A DNA stretch of 64,000 bases from Rickettsia rhipicephali str. 3-7-female6-CWPP (GCF_000284075.1 NC_017042.1:1226369-1290368), one strand, 5' to 3'; shown: positions 18,995 through 29,220, counted from the first letter of the stretch. The notes: generated by a model not told the origin, from the sequence alone. Made by a program: numbers and translations.

Positions 18995-20374
18995 TTATAT
19001 ATGTATTGCCCTATCATAAGCAGAGAATACTGATTCATGCATCATTTCCGATAAAGTCGGATGCGGGAAGATAGTGTTAATTAAATCCAACTCCGTTCCT
19101 TCTAAATTTTTTGAAACCACATATCCTTGTATTAATTCTGTAACTTCCGAGCCTATCATATGAGCTCCAAGCAACTCACCCGTCTTAGCATCAAATATAG
19201 TTTTAATTAAGCCATCGCTATCACCGTTTACTAAAGCCTTACCGTTAGCTATAAAAGGAAATCTGCCTATTTTAAGCTCATAACCTAAGGTTTTTGCTGC
19301 TGCTTCAGTCAAACCGACGCTTGCTATTTGCGGCGAAGAATAAGTGCAACCAGGAATATTATGTTTATTAATAGCATGCGGTTTTAAGCCTGCTATGCTT
19401 TCCGCTGCAATAATACCTTCATGGCTTGCTTTATGAGCTAAACAAGGCACTCCTGCTACATCGCCTATAGCATAAATTCCTGACGCCGCAGTTTGCATTA
19501 ACCCGTCAGTAGTTATATAGCCGTTTTCTACTTTAATTTTTGTTTTCTCAAGACCTAAATTTTCCGTATTAGCTGTAATACCTACTGCCATAAGTAAAAT
19601 TTCAGCTTGTAATTTTTGTGTTTTATCTGCTAACTCTAACTCAACTTCTATCTTATCTTTTGATTTTGTTTGCTTAATTAACTTAGCATTTGTAATAATT
19701 TTTATACCTTTCTTCTCAAAGTTCTTATGAGCGATTCCGGTAATTTCCGTATCTTCAGCAGGCAATATTCTATTATGTGCCTCAATTACGGTAACATCCA
19801 CACCAATACTATTATAAAACGAAGCGAATTCTATACCGATTGCACCTGAGCCGACAATAATCATAGATTTCGGCACATGCTGCGGTATCATAGCTTCTTT
19901 AGAAGTCCAAATTTGTTTACCGTCAGGCTTAAAGCCTTTTAAAACCCTAGATCTTGCTCCGGTAGCTATAATAATATTTCCTGCTTTTACTGTAGGTTTA
20001 TCATTTATATTTATTACCTTATTTCCTGCAAGACTTGCTACTCCGTCTATCACGGTAACTTTATTTTTTTTCAGTAGTAACTTAACACCGCCTGCAAGCT
20101 TATTTGAAATCTCTCTTGAGCGTTCGACTATTTTCTTAATGTTGATTTCAGCACCTTTAACATCAATCCCATAATCTTTAGCATGTTTTATATATTCAAA
20201 AACCTCAGCAGATTTAAGCAGGGATTTAGTCGGTATACACCCCCAATTAAGACATACCCCACCCAAATGCTCTTTTTCTATTAATACAACTTTTTTTTTT
20301 AATTGTGCTGCTCTAATTGCTGCAACATATCCACCTGGACCACCGCCTATAACAGCTACATCATATTGTTCCAT
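18995..20374 (-). CDS. lpdA: Dihydrolipoyl dehydrogenase
   Basis: A 459-residue flavoprotein disulfide reductase, the E3 component of 2-oxoacid dehydrogenase complexes. It has the N-terminal FAD-binding VIGGGPGGYVAAIRAAQ, the redox-active disulfide GGVCLNWGCIPTKSLL, the NAD-binding IIVGSGAIGIEFASF, the second FAD motif GIYAIGDVAG, and the C-terminal catalytic His-Glu pair in HPTLSEMMHES. All catalytic residues are present. It lies upstream of atpH on the same strand with a family B palindrome between. Confidence 0.95.
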   Translation of the reverse strand: MEQYDVAVIGGGPGGYVAAIRAAQLKKKVVLIEKEHLGGVCLNWGCIPTKSLLKSAEVFEYIKHAKDYGIDVKGAEINIKKIVERSREISNKLAGGVKLLLKKNKVTVIDGVASLAGNKVININDKPTVKAGNIIIATGARSRVLKGFKPDGKQIWTSKEAMIPQHVPKSMIIVGSGAIGIEFASFYNSIGVDVTVIEAHNRILPAEDTEITGIAHKNFEKKGIKIITNAKLIKQTKSKDKIEVELELADKTQKLQAEILLMAVGITANTENLGLEKTKIKVENGYITTDGLMQTAASGIYAIGDVAGVPCLAHKASHEGIIAAESIAGLKPHAINKHNIPGCTYSSPQIASVGLTEAAAKTLGYELKIGRFPFIANGKALVNGDSDGLIKTIFDAKTGELLGAHMIGSEVTELIQGYVVSKNLEGTELDLINTIFPHPTLSEMMHESVFSAYDRAIHI

Positions 20375-20415
20375 TTTATTTTTATTTTGTTAGTTTGTTT
20401 GTTATGAGCATTAAC

Positions 20416-20515
20416 GTCATTGCGAGGTAATGCACAGCATCGACGCAGCAATCTCAGGAATCATACACTATCTCCCCTGAGATTGCCACGCTCCTTTCAG
20501 TCGCTTGCAATGACG
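20416..20515. repeat. Family C dispersed repeat upstream of lpd
   Basis: GTCATTGCGAGGTAATGC at the left and CGCTTGCAATGACG at the right; it lies between the lpd start and the dps remnant. Open frames across it are repeat translations, not genes. Confidence 0.75.
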
Positions 20516-20530
20516 AAAATGGAAATGACA

Positions 20531-20999
20531 CTAGAGTATACTACTCTTCAGCATCCATCTATTCTTTTCATGCACCTTAATTCGTCCAATAATCATATCG
20601 GCTGTACCCTCATCGCCCTCTGCTTGTGCTACTTTGAGTCCCTTATATAATGTATCTCTAATAATATCTTGATCTTTTGTTAAACTTTTAAGCATTTCAT
20701 TTACTGTTGCGTTTGGATTTGCCTCATCTATAGATGCAAGTTTTATTAAATCTGATAATGCGGGAACTTTAGCATTTAAACTTCTTATTCTTTCAGCTAA
20801 ATCTTCACACTGATACTGCCCCTCAAATAATAAATGTAAACTTCTACACTCTGCTTCTTCTACATTCCAATGATAATTTTGTGTTTTAAAATATAAAGCA
20901 TAGCTATCTTGCTAAAATTTGTTCTAAAGCTTTTACCCTTAAATTTCTATGAACTTTTTGAGTTTATAACATTTCTTTAGATACTGCAAGCGATATTGA
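20531..20999 (-). pseudogene. dps: Dps-like ferritin (DNA starvation protein), degraded
   Basis: The minus-strand translation gives a Dps family protein in two frames. An N-terminal piece (SKEML-stop-TQKVHRNLRVKALEQILA) is followed by a one-base frameshift near 20912 and then a long coherent stretch: SYALYFKTQNYHWNVEEAEC (the Dps YxLYxKTxNYHWNV helix), SLHLLFEGQYQCEDLAERIR, LIKLASIDEANPN, and a tail ending WMLKSSIL at the stop at 20531. The gene is dead by one stop and one frameshift. Dps stores iron and guards DNA from peroxide. The rest of the frame is clean, so inactivation seems recent. Confidence 0.85.
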
Positions 21000-21074
21000 A
21001 ATTTATATAATTGCACCTAATTGCAATAATTATAAATGATTATATATTAATTATTAATTTTTGTTAATAATTTC

Positions 21075-21130
21075 TTGACTATCAAATAAGTACTGCTGAT
21101 TATGCCCTTCAATTTTAAAAATCCAAAGGA
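21075..21130 (+). promoter_or_regulatory. Sigma70-type promoter and RBS before a pseudogene
   Basis: TTGACT at 21075-21080 and GATTAT at 21098-21103 are 17 nt apart. AAAGGA at 21125-21130 lies 8 nt before the ATG at 21139. The signals look intact although the downstream gene is broken. Confidence 0.5.
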
Positions 21131-21138
21131 ATAGCAAA

Positions 21139-22208
21139 ATGATACATCAATTAACTTCATTTTTAACCACTGTGGCAAGAATTACTACAGCAAGAGCAAC
21201 AATTGGAGATCAAGAATATAATATGCTTCAGGATATAACGGAGAAAATTATTATATAGATCCTACTACAAAAAATTTAATTGTATCGAATTGTCCTAAAA
21301 ACAATATGGCAGCGATGGAGTGTAGCAAAGGAATTGAATTATTAAATAGTGATATCATGAACCTAATATTTAGAGGGTTTTCAAAATAAAGAAAGCGTTA
21401 ACTAGAGACGAGGCTATTATTACTGCAGTTAATAATAATGGAGACGATATACGAGATTATATATTTAAAAAACAAGGTGATAATACTTTTATGTATGAGG
21501 AAGCATTGATGAAAATATGTCAAGAAAATTTTCGTTATTATTCTGATCCACAAAATTATACTAAAATTTAAAACCCTACTATTGAGTATATACTTAATAC
21601 TGCAGCAACTAATAACCCTATTACTATAGGTTATAGTAAAGGATACGAAATATTTGAGGTACTTAAAGGAAATAATTTGAATGGAATTTCTTCAGAAATA
21701 AAGGATTTAATATCTAACCCGATATCTAGCACTACTCAAGGTACTAGCACAATAAAAAACTTATTAGAACTCATAACAAAAGACTTATCTGAAATAGCAG
21801 CTAATCCGATTAATAACACCTTAGCAAACCTTACTAATACTGCTTTCAATACAACTTACAACTCTCAAGAAAATATGTTTGATGAGAATGATAACGATAA
21901 TTCCTTGGTGGTTGCTCAATATATAAGCATATTGGCACAGCTGTAGTTGCCTCCATAGCTGTTATAATAGGTGTAGGGGTAACTTGGGTATGTTAGAAAT
22001 AAAAACGCAAAAAAAAGCTAAATTAAAACAATATATTGATGAAATTGAAGCTGAAAAACTTGCTGCTGAAATTAATGAAGATGTTACTACTGAAAATAAC
22101 ACTCTACTTGATAATGATCATGCTGTGGTAGATATGACCGGAGTGAAGAAGAGAAGGTACTTTAGTATAGATAACCTAGAGTATTGCTTTTTAATCAACA
22201 ACCAATAG
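21139..22208 (+). pseudogene. Remnant of an unknown membrane-anchored protein
   Basis: From the ATG at 21139 a protein can be followed through several frames: IHQLTSFLTTVARITTARAT, then NNMAAMECSKGIELLNSDIM, then ALTRDEAIITAVNNNGDDIR and DYIFKKQGDNTFMYEEALM, then an Asn/Thr-rich stretch (LITKDLSEIAANPINNTLAN), a hydrophobic segment (GTAVVASIAVIIGVGVTWV, about 21931-21990) and a charged tail (KAKLKQYIDEIEAEKLAAEI). At least four stops or frameshifts break it. The original was about 350 residues, probably a tail-anchored or secreted protein with a large soluble N-terminal part. I do not recognise the family; lineage-specific Rickettsia effectors often look like this, but that is only a guess. 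Confidence 0.6.
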
Positions 22209-22250
22209 CAAACTCACTGTTGGTTGTGCCTCGAAAATAAAAATTGAGAT

Positions 22251-23053
22251 TTATTTCAATTCTTTATTTATCAATTCTTTTAGCTTTTCTTTCGCTGCTT
22301 CTTTAGAACGTCGCCCTGCATAAGAATCATAATTTTTATTATCTTCAATGAAATGTACAAAGAAAACTGTTCTATCATTTTTTTGTAGCCAACCTATAAA
22401 CTATCCGATTTTACGATCCTTTAACTTTACAGTTCTATCTTGGCTAAGTTTATTACCGCTGTCTGTTTTACCGTAACGCTTCCAACAATCTACAAAATCT
22501 TCAATAAACAAAATATTTTTGTCATTTCTTGGGCTTTAACACTTACAGGCAATTTATTCTCTGCTAGTTTCTGAAGAAAAGCTAATTGTTCTTACGGTGC
22601 AATTTCTAAAGAACTAGAAAACCATGCATTAGTTAAACCGTTATTCTTTCCTTTATCTCCTGAAATATCACGATTACCACAATCAAATTTTGTTACATAA
22701 TCACGAAATTTTTCAATACCTAATTCTTTATTAGTAATAACCTGAGAATACCAAACACAGCTATTCTTCATCCAATCTTTAGGTGTTTGGGATTGTTTCC
22801 AAACTTCAAGATAGTCAGCATATCATTCTTTAAAAGGTAATTTTGGATGAGTTTCATCAATTAAAACCCATCATCATAACCCATTAAACTTATAGCAATT
22901 TTAAATGTTGAGCATGGAGCATAACGAGACTCGCAATTACCTTCTTGTTTTATAATTTTATCATTTTTATTTAACTAAAAAACAATCCGCTTGGGTTATA
23001 AAAGGTATAGTAAGTGATATTAGGGCAGTGAGATATAAAATAATTTTTTTCAT
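22251..23053 (-). pseudogene. Class D (OXA-type) beta-lactamase, degraded
   Basis: The start at 23053 gives a signal peptide (KKIILYLTALISLTIPF). The class D active-site motif S-T-F-K follows in YAPCSTFKIAISLMGYDDGF, then a WMK-like region, KYGKTDSGNK-like residues at the K-T-G box (YGKTDSG), and FIGWLQKNDRTVFFVHFIED near the C-terminus. Stops (after DDGF, and before FIGW) and frameshifts break the frame throughout. Class D enzymes open beta-lactams via the carbamylated lysine of S-x-x-K. A full PBP1A gene lies right beside it. Decay is advanced, and no resistance function should remain. Confidence 0.8.
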
Positions 23054-23132
23054 AGGTTAAAATAAAAATAGGTGGTTTTATTGCATGACATCGAGAACAG
23101 GGAATGACATCGGCTTAAACTAATTATACAGT

Positions 23133-25505
23133 TTAGTAAATTTCCTGCGATTGATCTTCCTTACTCGGTACATAATCAAAAATATCATTATTATCTTGAT
23201 TATCAATCATATCTTCATTCTCAAGCATCTGAACATTATTTACTTTAAATGCTTCTATAACAGTACCGCTTGGTGTAATTTTACCAGTTGCTCTATCTAC
23301 GGCGATTAGCTTAATTGAATCTGGAACTTTGAAAGGCAGCGATGGCTCATCCTTATAAGCATTACTCATAAAATCAATAAAAATCGGTAATACTACGTTT
23401 GAACCTGTTGCTCTTTTTCCAAGCTCTTTCGGTATATCATAGCCCACATAACTGCCGACTACTATTTTGGGTGTAAAACCTACAAACCATGTGTCTTTAC
23501 TATCGTTACTAGTACCGGTTTTTCCGCCGATAATTTTTCCTAACTTCTTCGCAGCATAACCGGTACCTCTATCTATTGCTCCGGTTAAAAACGAAGTAAT
23601 TTGATAATCACTAGCTTCATCCGTAACTCTATAGATATATTCTTTCGGTATTTCTAATATTGCGGTATCTAAATTACTATCCGAAACATTACAAGCAAGA
23701 CATTCTCTATCATCGCGCCTATAAATAATTTTACCGTTACGATCTTTAATTAATTCTACAAAATGAGGCTCAACTTTTTTACCGCCGTTAGCAATAATTG
23801 CATAAGCATTAGTCATTCTGCTAAGTGTGGTTTCAATTGAACCAAGTACCATAGAGTAAACTTTTTTTGGTTCATTATTAATACCGAAACGCTTAATTAT
23901 ATCAACGATTTTTGTAAGTCCTACGGCAGTTGCAACTCTTACGGTTATAAGATTACGAGATTTTTCAAGACCAGTACGCATAGTGATTTCACCTAAAAAC
24001 TTACCCTCATAATTTTTAGGACGCCAACTAGGCATCCCTGGACCTTGCGAAATCTCAATAGGTCCATCGTTAAAAATCTGATTCGGCTTAACACCGTTTT
24101 CAAGAGCTGCTAAATAAACAAAGGTTTTACTCAAAGAACCGGGTTGACGAAGTGCTTGAGTTACTCTATCAAATTTACTTGTGGAAAAATCATAACCGCC
24201 GACACTTGCAAGTACCTGTCCGGTATTTGGGTTCATAACCATAATAGCACCGTTTACTTCAGGAATCTGACGAAGAGCATACCCCTCTTTTATAGCCTCA
24301 ACCACTATCACATCACCTTTTTTAAGCAATGTCTTAACTGATTTAAGATTACTTCTTGCCCATTTCATTTCAGCAATAGGCATCTTAGATTTGCTGCCGT
24401 CTATAAGTCCAATCTCTACATGATTATCGGCTACATCTAGAACTACAGCTAATTTATACTCTAAAAGCGATGGAGGAGTCGGTAGTTTTTTTAGCTCTCC
24501 TTGCCAATTATCAAGAGAAATATTAGCTATAGGTTTTCTAAAACCACGCCTTCTATCAAACTCCCTTAGACCTTTTCTTAGAGAGTTTTCAGCTAATTGC
24601 TGCATCTTTGCATCTAAAGAAGTAATGATAGTAAGACCTCCGGTATAAAATTCTTCCTTACTATTTAACATCCTAATTACTTCTTCTCTGACCTGTGCAG
24701 CATAATAATCTGCCGTAACAGTTTCTTCTTTAGCTCGTTTACGTAAAACTATCGGGCTATCCATAGCTTCTTTCGCAGCGTCTCTTGTTATATAACCATC
24801 TTCAAACATACGTGCTATTACGTAATCACGACGAGCTTTTACTCTAGCATAGTTTCTCTCAGGATTAAGTTCGGAAGGGGCTTTAGGCAGTGCCGCAATA
24901 AAAGCTGATTCTGCAATAGTAAGTTCCTCTACGGATTTATTAAAATAATTTTGTGCAGCTGCCGCAACACCATATGCACCACGACCAAAAAATGTTTGAT
25001 TAAGATATAATTCTAAAATTTGATCCTTAGTAAATACTCTTGAAATCATATAAGAAAGAATCGCTTCTTTAATCTTACGTTCAAGAGAAACTTCGTTAGT
25101 TAGCAGAAAATTTTTAACCACTTGCTGAGTAATGGTAGACGCTCCTTCCATACGCCTATGATGTAAATAATTAGATATGTTTAAAAATGCCGCTCTAACT
25201 ATTCCAAGCAAATCAATGCCTGGATGGTTATAGAAATTCTTATCCTCAGCTGCAATAAAACTTTCTATTAGCGAACTCGGTACGCTATTAATCGGTACAA
25301 ATACACGACGTTCAAAAGCGTACTCCTCCATTAATTTGCCGTCACGGGAATAAATACGCGTTACCGACGGTGGATAATAACGTGCAAGCTGTGAGTAATC
25401 AGGCAAATCACGTGAATAGTGGTATATTATATAAGCAGTAATCCCGCAACCTACTAAAATAAGGAAGGCAAAAATTTTTAAACAAAAAAGAAGAGATTTA
25501 TACAT
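23133..25505 (-). CDS. mrcA: Penicillin-binding protein 1A
   Basis: A 790-residue bifunctional class A PBP. The N-terminal membrane anchor (residues about 5-27) is followed by the GT51 glycosyltransferase domain (AAEDKNFYNHPGIDLLGIVR, then GASTITQQVVKNF, then LELYLNQTFFGRGAYGVAAA) and a transpeptidase domain with SxxK in RQPGSLSKTFVYLAALENG, SxN in KSRNLITVR, and KTG in IGGKTGTSNDSKDTWFVGF. It polymerises and crosslinks peptidoglycan in the periplasm. The start at 25505 lies 3 nt after the miaB stop, so the two genes are translated from one message. Confidence 0.96.
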   Translation of the reverse strand: MYKSLLFCLKIFAFLILVGCGITAYIIYHYSRDLPDYSQLARYYPPSVTRIYSRDGKLMEEYAFERRVFVPINSVPSSLIESFIAAEDKNFYNHPGIDLLGIVRAAFLNISNYLHHRRMEGASTITQQVVKNFLLTNEVSLERKIKEAILSYMISRVFTKDQILELYLNQTFFGRGAYGVAAAAQNYFNKSVEELTIAESAFIAALPKAPSELNPERNYARVKARRDYVIARMFEDGYITRDAAKEAMDSPIVLRKRAKEETVTADYYAAQVREEVIRMLNSKEEFYTGGLTIITSLDAKMQQLAENSLRKGLREFDRRRGFRKPIANISLDNWQGELKKLPTPPSLLEYKLAVVLDVADNHVEIGLIDGSKSKMPIAEMKWARSNLKSVKTLLKKGDVIVVEAIKEGYALRQIPEVNGAIMVMNPNTGQVLASVGGYDFSTSKFDRVTQALRQPGSLSKTFVYLAALENGVKPNQIFNDGPIEISQGPGMPSWRPKNYEGKFLGEITMRTGLEKSRNLITVRVATAVGLTKIVDIIKRFGINNEPKKVYSMVLGSIETTLSRMTNAYAIIANGGKKVEPHFVELIKDRNGKIIYRRDDRECLACNVSDSNLDTAILEIPKEYIYRVTDEASDYQITSFLTGAIDRGTGYAAKKLGKIIGGKTGTSNDSKDTWFVGFTPKIVVGSYVGYDIPKELGKRATGSNVVLPIFIDFMSNAYKDEPSLPFKVPDSIKLIAVDRATGKITPSGTVIEAFKVNNVQMLENEDMIDNQDNNDIFDYVPSKEDQSQEIY

Positions 25506-25508
25506 GAC

Positions 25509-26846
25509 TTATAATATTTCGCCGGTTAAACTATTAAGTGAAGCCTTAATAATTTTTATATCAATGATTTTACCAAGTAAAGATTTATTAGGGTTTTGGA
25601 TATATACGGACTGCATGTATGGAGTTTTACCTATTATCTGGTCGTCGCATTTACCATTGCGATCAAATAGAACTTTCATAGTACTACCAACACAACTTGC
25701 ATTAAAAGCTAGTTGCTGAGCCATGAGTTCTTGTTGTAATATAGTTAATCTCTCTGATTTTATATGTTCAGGTATTTGGTCGGTTTTAGTTGCACCAGGT
25801 GTGCCGGGACGTGGGCTATATTTAAACGAATAGCACTGACCATATTTTACTCTGCGGACCAAATCTAACGTATCCTCAAAATCTTCATCTGTTTCACCGG
25901 GAAACCCGACAATAAAATCAGAGGATAAAACTATATCGGGCCTTGCTTCTCTTAAACGATTAATTATATCAAAATAATATTCCCGATCATATTTGCGGTT
26001 CATGGCTTTTAATATTTTATTTGAACCTGACTGCACCGGTAGATGTAGAAACGGCATTAATTTAGGTTCGGTGCCGTGCAGTTTTATTAGATCATCATTC
26101 ATATCTATCGGGTGTGAGGTGGTATAACGTAATCTCTCTAAATTGGGAATTTGTGCTAGATGTTTGAGTAAATCGGCTAGAGTAAATATTTTATCTGCAG
26201 GACCTTTACCATGATATGCATTGACATTTTGTCCAAGTAACATAATTTCTTTAGCACCGCTACTAACTACTTTTAGTGCTTCTCTGTAAACCTGCTCTAC
26301 ATTTCTTGAAAATTCAGCACCTCTAGTATAAGGTACTACGCAGAAAGTACAAAATTTATCGCACCCTTCCTGTACCGATATAAAGGCACTTGTTCCTTGC
26401 GGATATAATTGCTCAGGTAGCTGATCAAATTTTGCTTCTTCCACAAAATCAAGATCGATTAAGTGCTTTTCGTGTCTAACGACTTTTGAGATTAATTCCG
26501 GTAGGTTATAATAAGATTGCGGACCGACAACAATATCAACATAAGGAGTTCTTGTAAAAATCTCCTCCCCTTCCGCCTGTGCAACACAACCGGCTACAAC
26601 TATTATTGCAGAACTTAAACCTTGTTTTGTTCTGGTATCTTGTAGTTTCTTAATACGACCGAGTTCAGAATAAGTTTTCTCGGCTGCTTTCTCTCTGATA
26701 TGACAAGTATTTAGAATAATAACATCTGCTTCTTCAATATTTTCAGTAGGTTCATAGCCAAAGGGATAAAGCAAATCCTGCATCTTAACGGAGTCATAAA
26801 CATTCATCTGACATCCGTAGGTCTTAATATAAAGCTTCTTACTCAT
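25509..26846 (-). CDS. miaB: tRNA-2-methylthio-N6-dimethylallyladenosine synthase
   Basis: A 445-residue methylthiotransferase. The N-terminal UPF0004 domain supplies three cluster cysteines ([29 protein letters not shown]). The radical SAM motif is [18 protein letters not shown], and a C-terminal TRAM domain ends the protein. It adds the 2-methylthio group to i6A37 in tRNAs reading UNN codons. Both cluster sites are complete and the length is normal. It is the first gene of miaB-mrcA, with a family B palindrome just upstream. Confidence 0.96.
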   Translation of the reverse strand: MSKKLYIKTYGCQMNVYDSVKMQDLLYPFGYEPTENIEEADVIILNTCHIREKAAEKTYSELGRIKKLQDTRTKQGLSSAIIVVAGCVAQAEGEEIFTRTPYVDIVVGPQSYYNLPELISKVVRHEKHLIDLDFVEEAKFDQLPEQLYPQGTSAFISVQEGCDKFCTFCVVPYTRGAEFSRNVEQVYREALKVVSSGAKEIMLLGQNVNAYHGKGPADKIFTLADLLKHLAQIPNLERLRYTTSHPIDMNDDLIKLHGTEPKLMPFLHLPVQSGSNKILKAMNRKYDREYYFDIINRLREARPDIVLSSDFIVGFPGETDEDFEDTLDLVRRVKYGQCYSFKYSPRPGTPGATKTDQIPEHIKSERLTILQQELMAQQLAFNASCVGSTMKVLFDRNGKCDDQIIGKTPYMQSVYIQNPNKSLLGKIIDIKIIKASLNSLTGEIL

Positions 26847-26880
26847 AATTTTTTATATATATCTTTAAACTAAAAGCCTA

Positions 26881-27009
26881 GTATACGAAGATCAACTTCA
26901 AAAAGAGCGAGGAGTTCACAAGGCAAGATGAGCTGCGTATAACGTAATACGTGAGAACCGAAGCTCTTGTAGAACGACTCAGCCAATTTTTGCAGTTCAT
27001 CGAATATAC
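26881..27009. repeat. Intergenic palindromic element, family B copy 2
   Basis: The outer arm GATCAACTTCAAAAAGAG near 26890 pairs with the region TTTTTGCAGTTCATCG near 26990. The core at 26935-26955 (GCGTATAACGTAATACGTGAG) is of the shared type. It lies upstream of miaB. Confidence 0.8.
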
Positions 27010-27091
27010 TATATTTAATTAACTTTATCAATCTTTAAACTAAAACCTTGATGGGCATTGCTCAATAACTATAGATATCTTTAAGCCCCCA

Positions 27092-27205
27092 TCATTGCGA
27101 GGAAATACGAAGTATTGACGAAGCAATCCAGTTAAAAATGCTAATATTTAGATTTTTATTATTTTTGCTAGATTGCCACGCTCCTTGCAGTCGCTCGCAA
27201 TGACG
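27092..27205. repeat. Family C dispersed repeat
   Basis: TCATTGCGAGGAAATACG at the left and GTCGCTCGCAATGACG at the right, with a diverged AT-rich middle. It lies between family B copy 2 and the nucleotidyltransferase-HEPN remnant. Confidence 0.8.
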
Positions 27206-27253
27206 ACTCGGTATCCACGCAGGCAATGCTGAGTTAGGAATGACACTCAATCC

Positions 27254-28140
27254 TTACTGATTAATTCTTGCTGTGCAGATTCTTTCGGTGATTTCTTTTA
27301 ATTTTTCTCTTCTTTCAATAAGACAAAGCAGCTGTTCTTTAGTAATTTTATAGTTTTTATCATATCTTGCATCAACATAAGCTTTTTCAAGAAGCTCAAA
27401 ACACTTTTTTTCGGTTAATTGAAGAAATACACTCCATAATTCATTGTCATAATTTCCTGCCATGCTACCTAGTTCTTGTAAATTATGTAATTTAGGTTTG
27501 TAGTTTGAGAAAACTAATAAAAAATAGTACTGTAAAGACTTTCCGTAGCTTGATGAGAAGGGCAAAGGCTGATAAAGCAAGCATACTCCAAATCGTTTAA
27601 ATAAGTAGTTGCCCCTTTTAAAAAACCTTTACCTCTACCAAACCAATATTCATAATAATCTTTAGCGATGTCTTTCATCTCGCTCCAAGGTAAATCTTTA
27701 GCCTCGCTAAGTATAAATTCACTGCTATCATATAAAAGAATACCTTCTTTTTTTATATCGGTATAAAAATAACGTCCTTTTCTAACTGCCTATTTATTTC
27801 CTCTATTGACTCTAGAATTATCGATATTCTTGAATCATACAGAATAATTTGCTTAGGGTTTATTATTCCTGTTTTTTCTAATCTTATATATATATATATA
27901 TATATTATCTTTTAATCTTAAAGCAGTGTATCCTTTATATTTACCTTTTTTCAGAATTATCAAAATATCAGTATCGCTATGATAGCCGTGAGGTTAGATC
28001 ACGTACCCAATCGCCTCTAGCAAAAGAGCCGTACAAGATAATCATAGCGATTTTTCCTGTGCAATATCTAAAATCTGTTGCACTATAAAATTAAGCCTTG
28101 CTCTAATTTTAAGAGACCGTTTGGGTAAGGTGGTTTTCAT
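27254..28140 (-). pseudogene. Nucleotidyltransferase-HEPN fusion protein, degraded
   Basis: The ATG at 28140 reads TTLPKRSLKIRARLNFIVQQ. After a frameshift comes MIILYGSFARGDWV, the GSxxRG...W signature of minimal nucleotidyltransferases. A second frameshift precedes SDTDILIILKKGKYKGYTAL, which carries the metal-binding D-x-D. The frame breaks several more times before a clean C-terminal piece (27254-27580) that resembles a HEPN domain (KKCFELLEKAYVDARYDKNY, then ITKEQLLCLIERREKLKEI). Fused or paired MNT-HEPN proteins are toxin-antitoxin modules common in Rickettsia. Both active regions are cut by frameshifts, so this one is non-functional. Confidence 0.75.
27885..27906. repeat. (TA)11 dinucleotide run inside the MNT-HEPN remnant
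   Basis: Eleven TA units encode a Tyr-Ile run in one frame. It is a plausible slippage site and may have contributed to the frame breaks. Confidence 0.85.
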
Positions 28141-28148
28141 TTAAATAT

Positions 28149-28989
28149 CTATACTTTATATTTTTCTGCTTTTAGCTTTTTTATTTCTTCTATTGTAAGC
28201 TTAGTATATCGTGCTATTTTCTCTATAGGTCCGTTCTCTATTAACATTTCTTTGGCAGTTTCAATTTTCTCTTTCTCTATGCCCTTCTCCATCCCGGCAT
28301 TAAACTTTTCTTCAAACTTGTCTATTTCTTGTTGTATAGCCATTTCAGCTCTAAAATAATCATCATGCTCCTGTTCTGTCCATTTATATTGCTCTAAACT
28401 TGCATATGCCGATAACACAATTTCATTTTTAATCTCTTTTGGCGGTTCTTGTTCTTGCGAAGCATATTTTAATAAATGCAACCATTCATCGGTATCATCT
28501 TTAAGATCATTTTTTTTAAACTTCCCTAGTTCAATAAATACATAAGTTAATGAAAACAAATATTGTTTATGGGTATTGCTTCCTTTTATATGATGATAGC
28601 TAATATACGGCAATTCATCAGGCAAAGCTTTTGCTCCTATGATAGAAATTATTACTACCGGCAATAAATCCTTATGTTTCATACCCTTCTTAATTTGACT
28701 AACGTAGGTATAACAACCGTAAAGCTACGTTCTATTAAGATAATCTTTCTCCATTTTACGCTGCATCTCGATTATATACCATCTACCGGTTTCATCTTTA
28801 ACTTTTAGATCGAACAAACTTCTTCGCCCTTCAAGAAATAAAGGCAACTGTAGTTATATAGCTTAAATCTATGATTCTATCCCCTTTCGATAATCTAAGA
28901 AGAGAGTTCAATAAATTTATTAATTGTACTTTATCGCTAAATAATTTTTTAAATGCGACATCATTTGTACCGTCTAAATATCTTTGCAT
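28149..28989 (-). pseudogene. Rpn/YhgA-like PD-(D/E)XK nuclease (transposase_31 type), degraded
   Basis: The start at 28989 gives [19 protein letters not shown] and [20 protein letters not shown], the N-terminal pattern of the Rpn/PDDEXK_2 family. The catalytic region (FDLKVKDE...WYIVEMQ-like, about 28740-28860) is broken by stops and frameshifts. The C-terminal 177 residues stay open from 28682 (DLLPVVIISIIGAKALPDEL, then YLFSLTYVFIELGKFKKNDL, then a charged helical tail). These DNases promote RecA-independent recombination in E. coli and are highly repeated in Rickettsia. With the nuclease core damaged, the open part alone should be inactive. Its stop is 9 nt before the MNT-HEPN start, so the two decayed genes were likely one transcript. 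Confidence 0.75.
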
Positions 28990-29070
28990 AAATAATTATA
29001 TCTTTGGTAAGTTTTTATATATAGCAAATTAACTTCAGGCAGTAAATTACTTTTACAATTTATTATCGGT

Positions 29071-29220
29071 ACTAGGCTTCTTGCATAACCTATCTTATAA
29101 AGAGGAACTTGAAGGAAACACGAAACACAGCACTGCAGCGTACATAAAAGTACGTGAGGATGCGAGTACCGGATTGACGTACAAATTACCTTTAGAAGGA
29201 GGTTATGCAAGAAGCCTAGT
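29071..29220. repeat. Rickettsia palindromic element RPE-1, copy 2
   Basis: Perfect inverted ends (ACTAGGCTTCTTGCATAACC and its complement at 29201-29220) bound 150 bp. On the plus strand the interior reads [35 protein letters not shown], the typical RPE-1 peptide. On the minus strand, its right end supplies the TAG stop of the SH3-domain gene (29216-29218). Confidence 0.9.

Noticed and set aside
20420..20650. 76-codon plus-strand frame upstream of lpd
   Set aside because: Runs through a family C repeat and antisense through the dps remnant.
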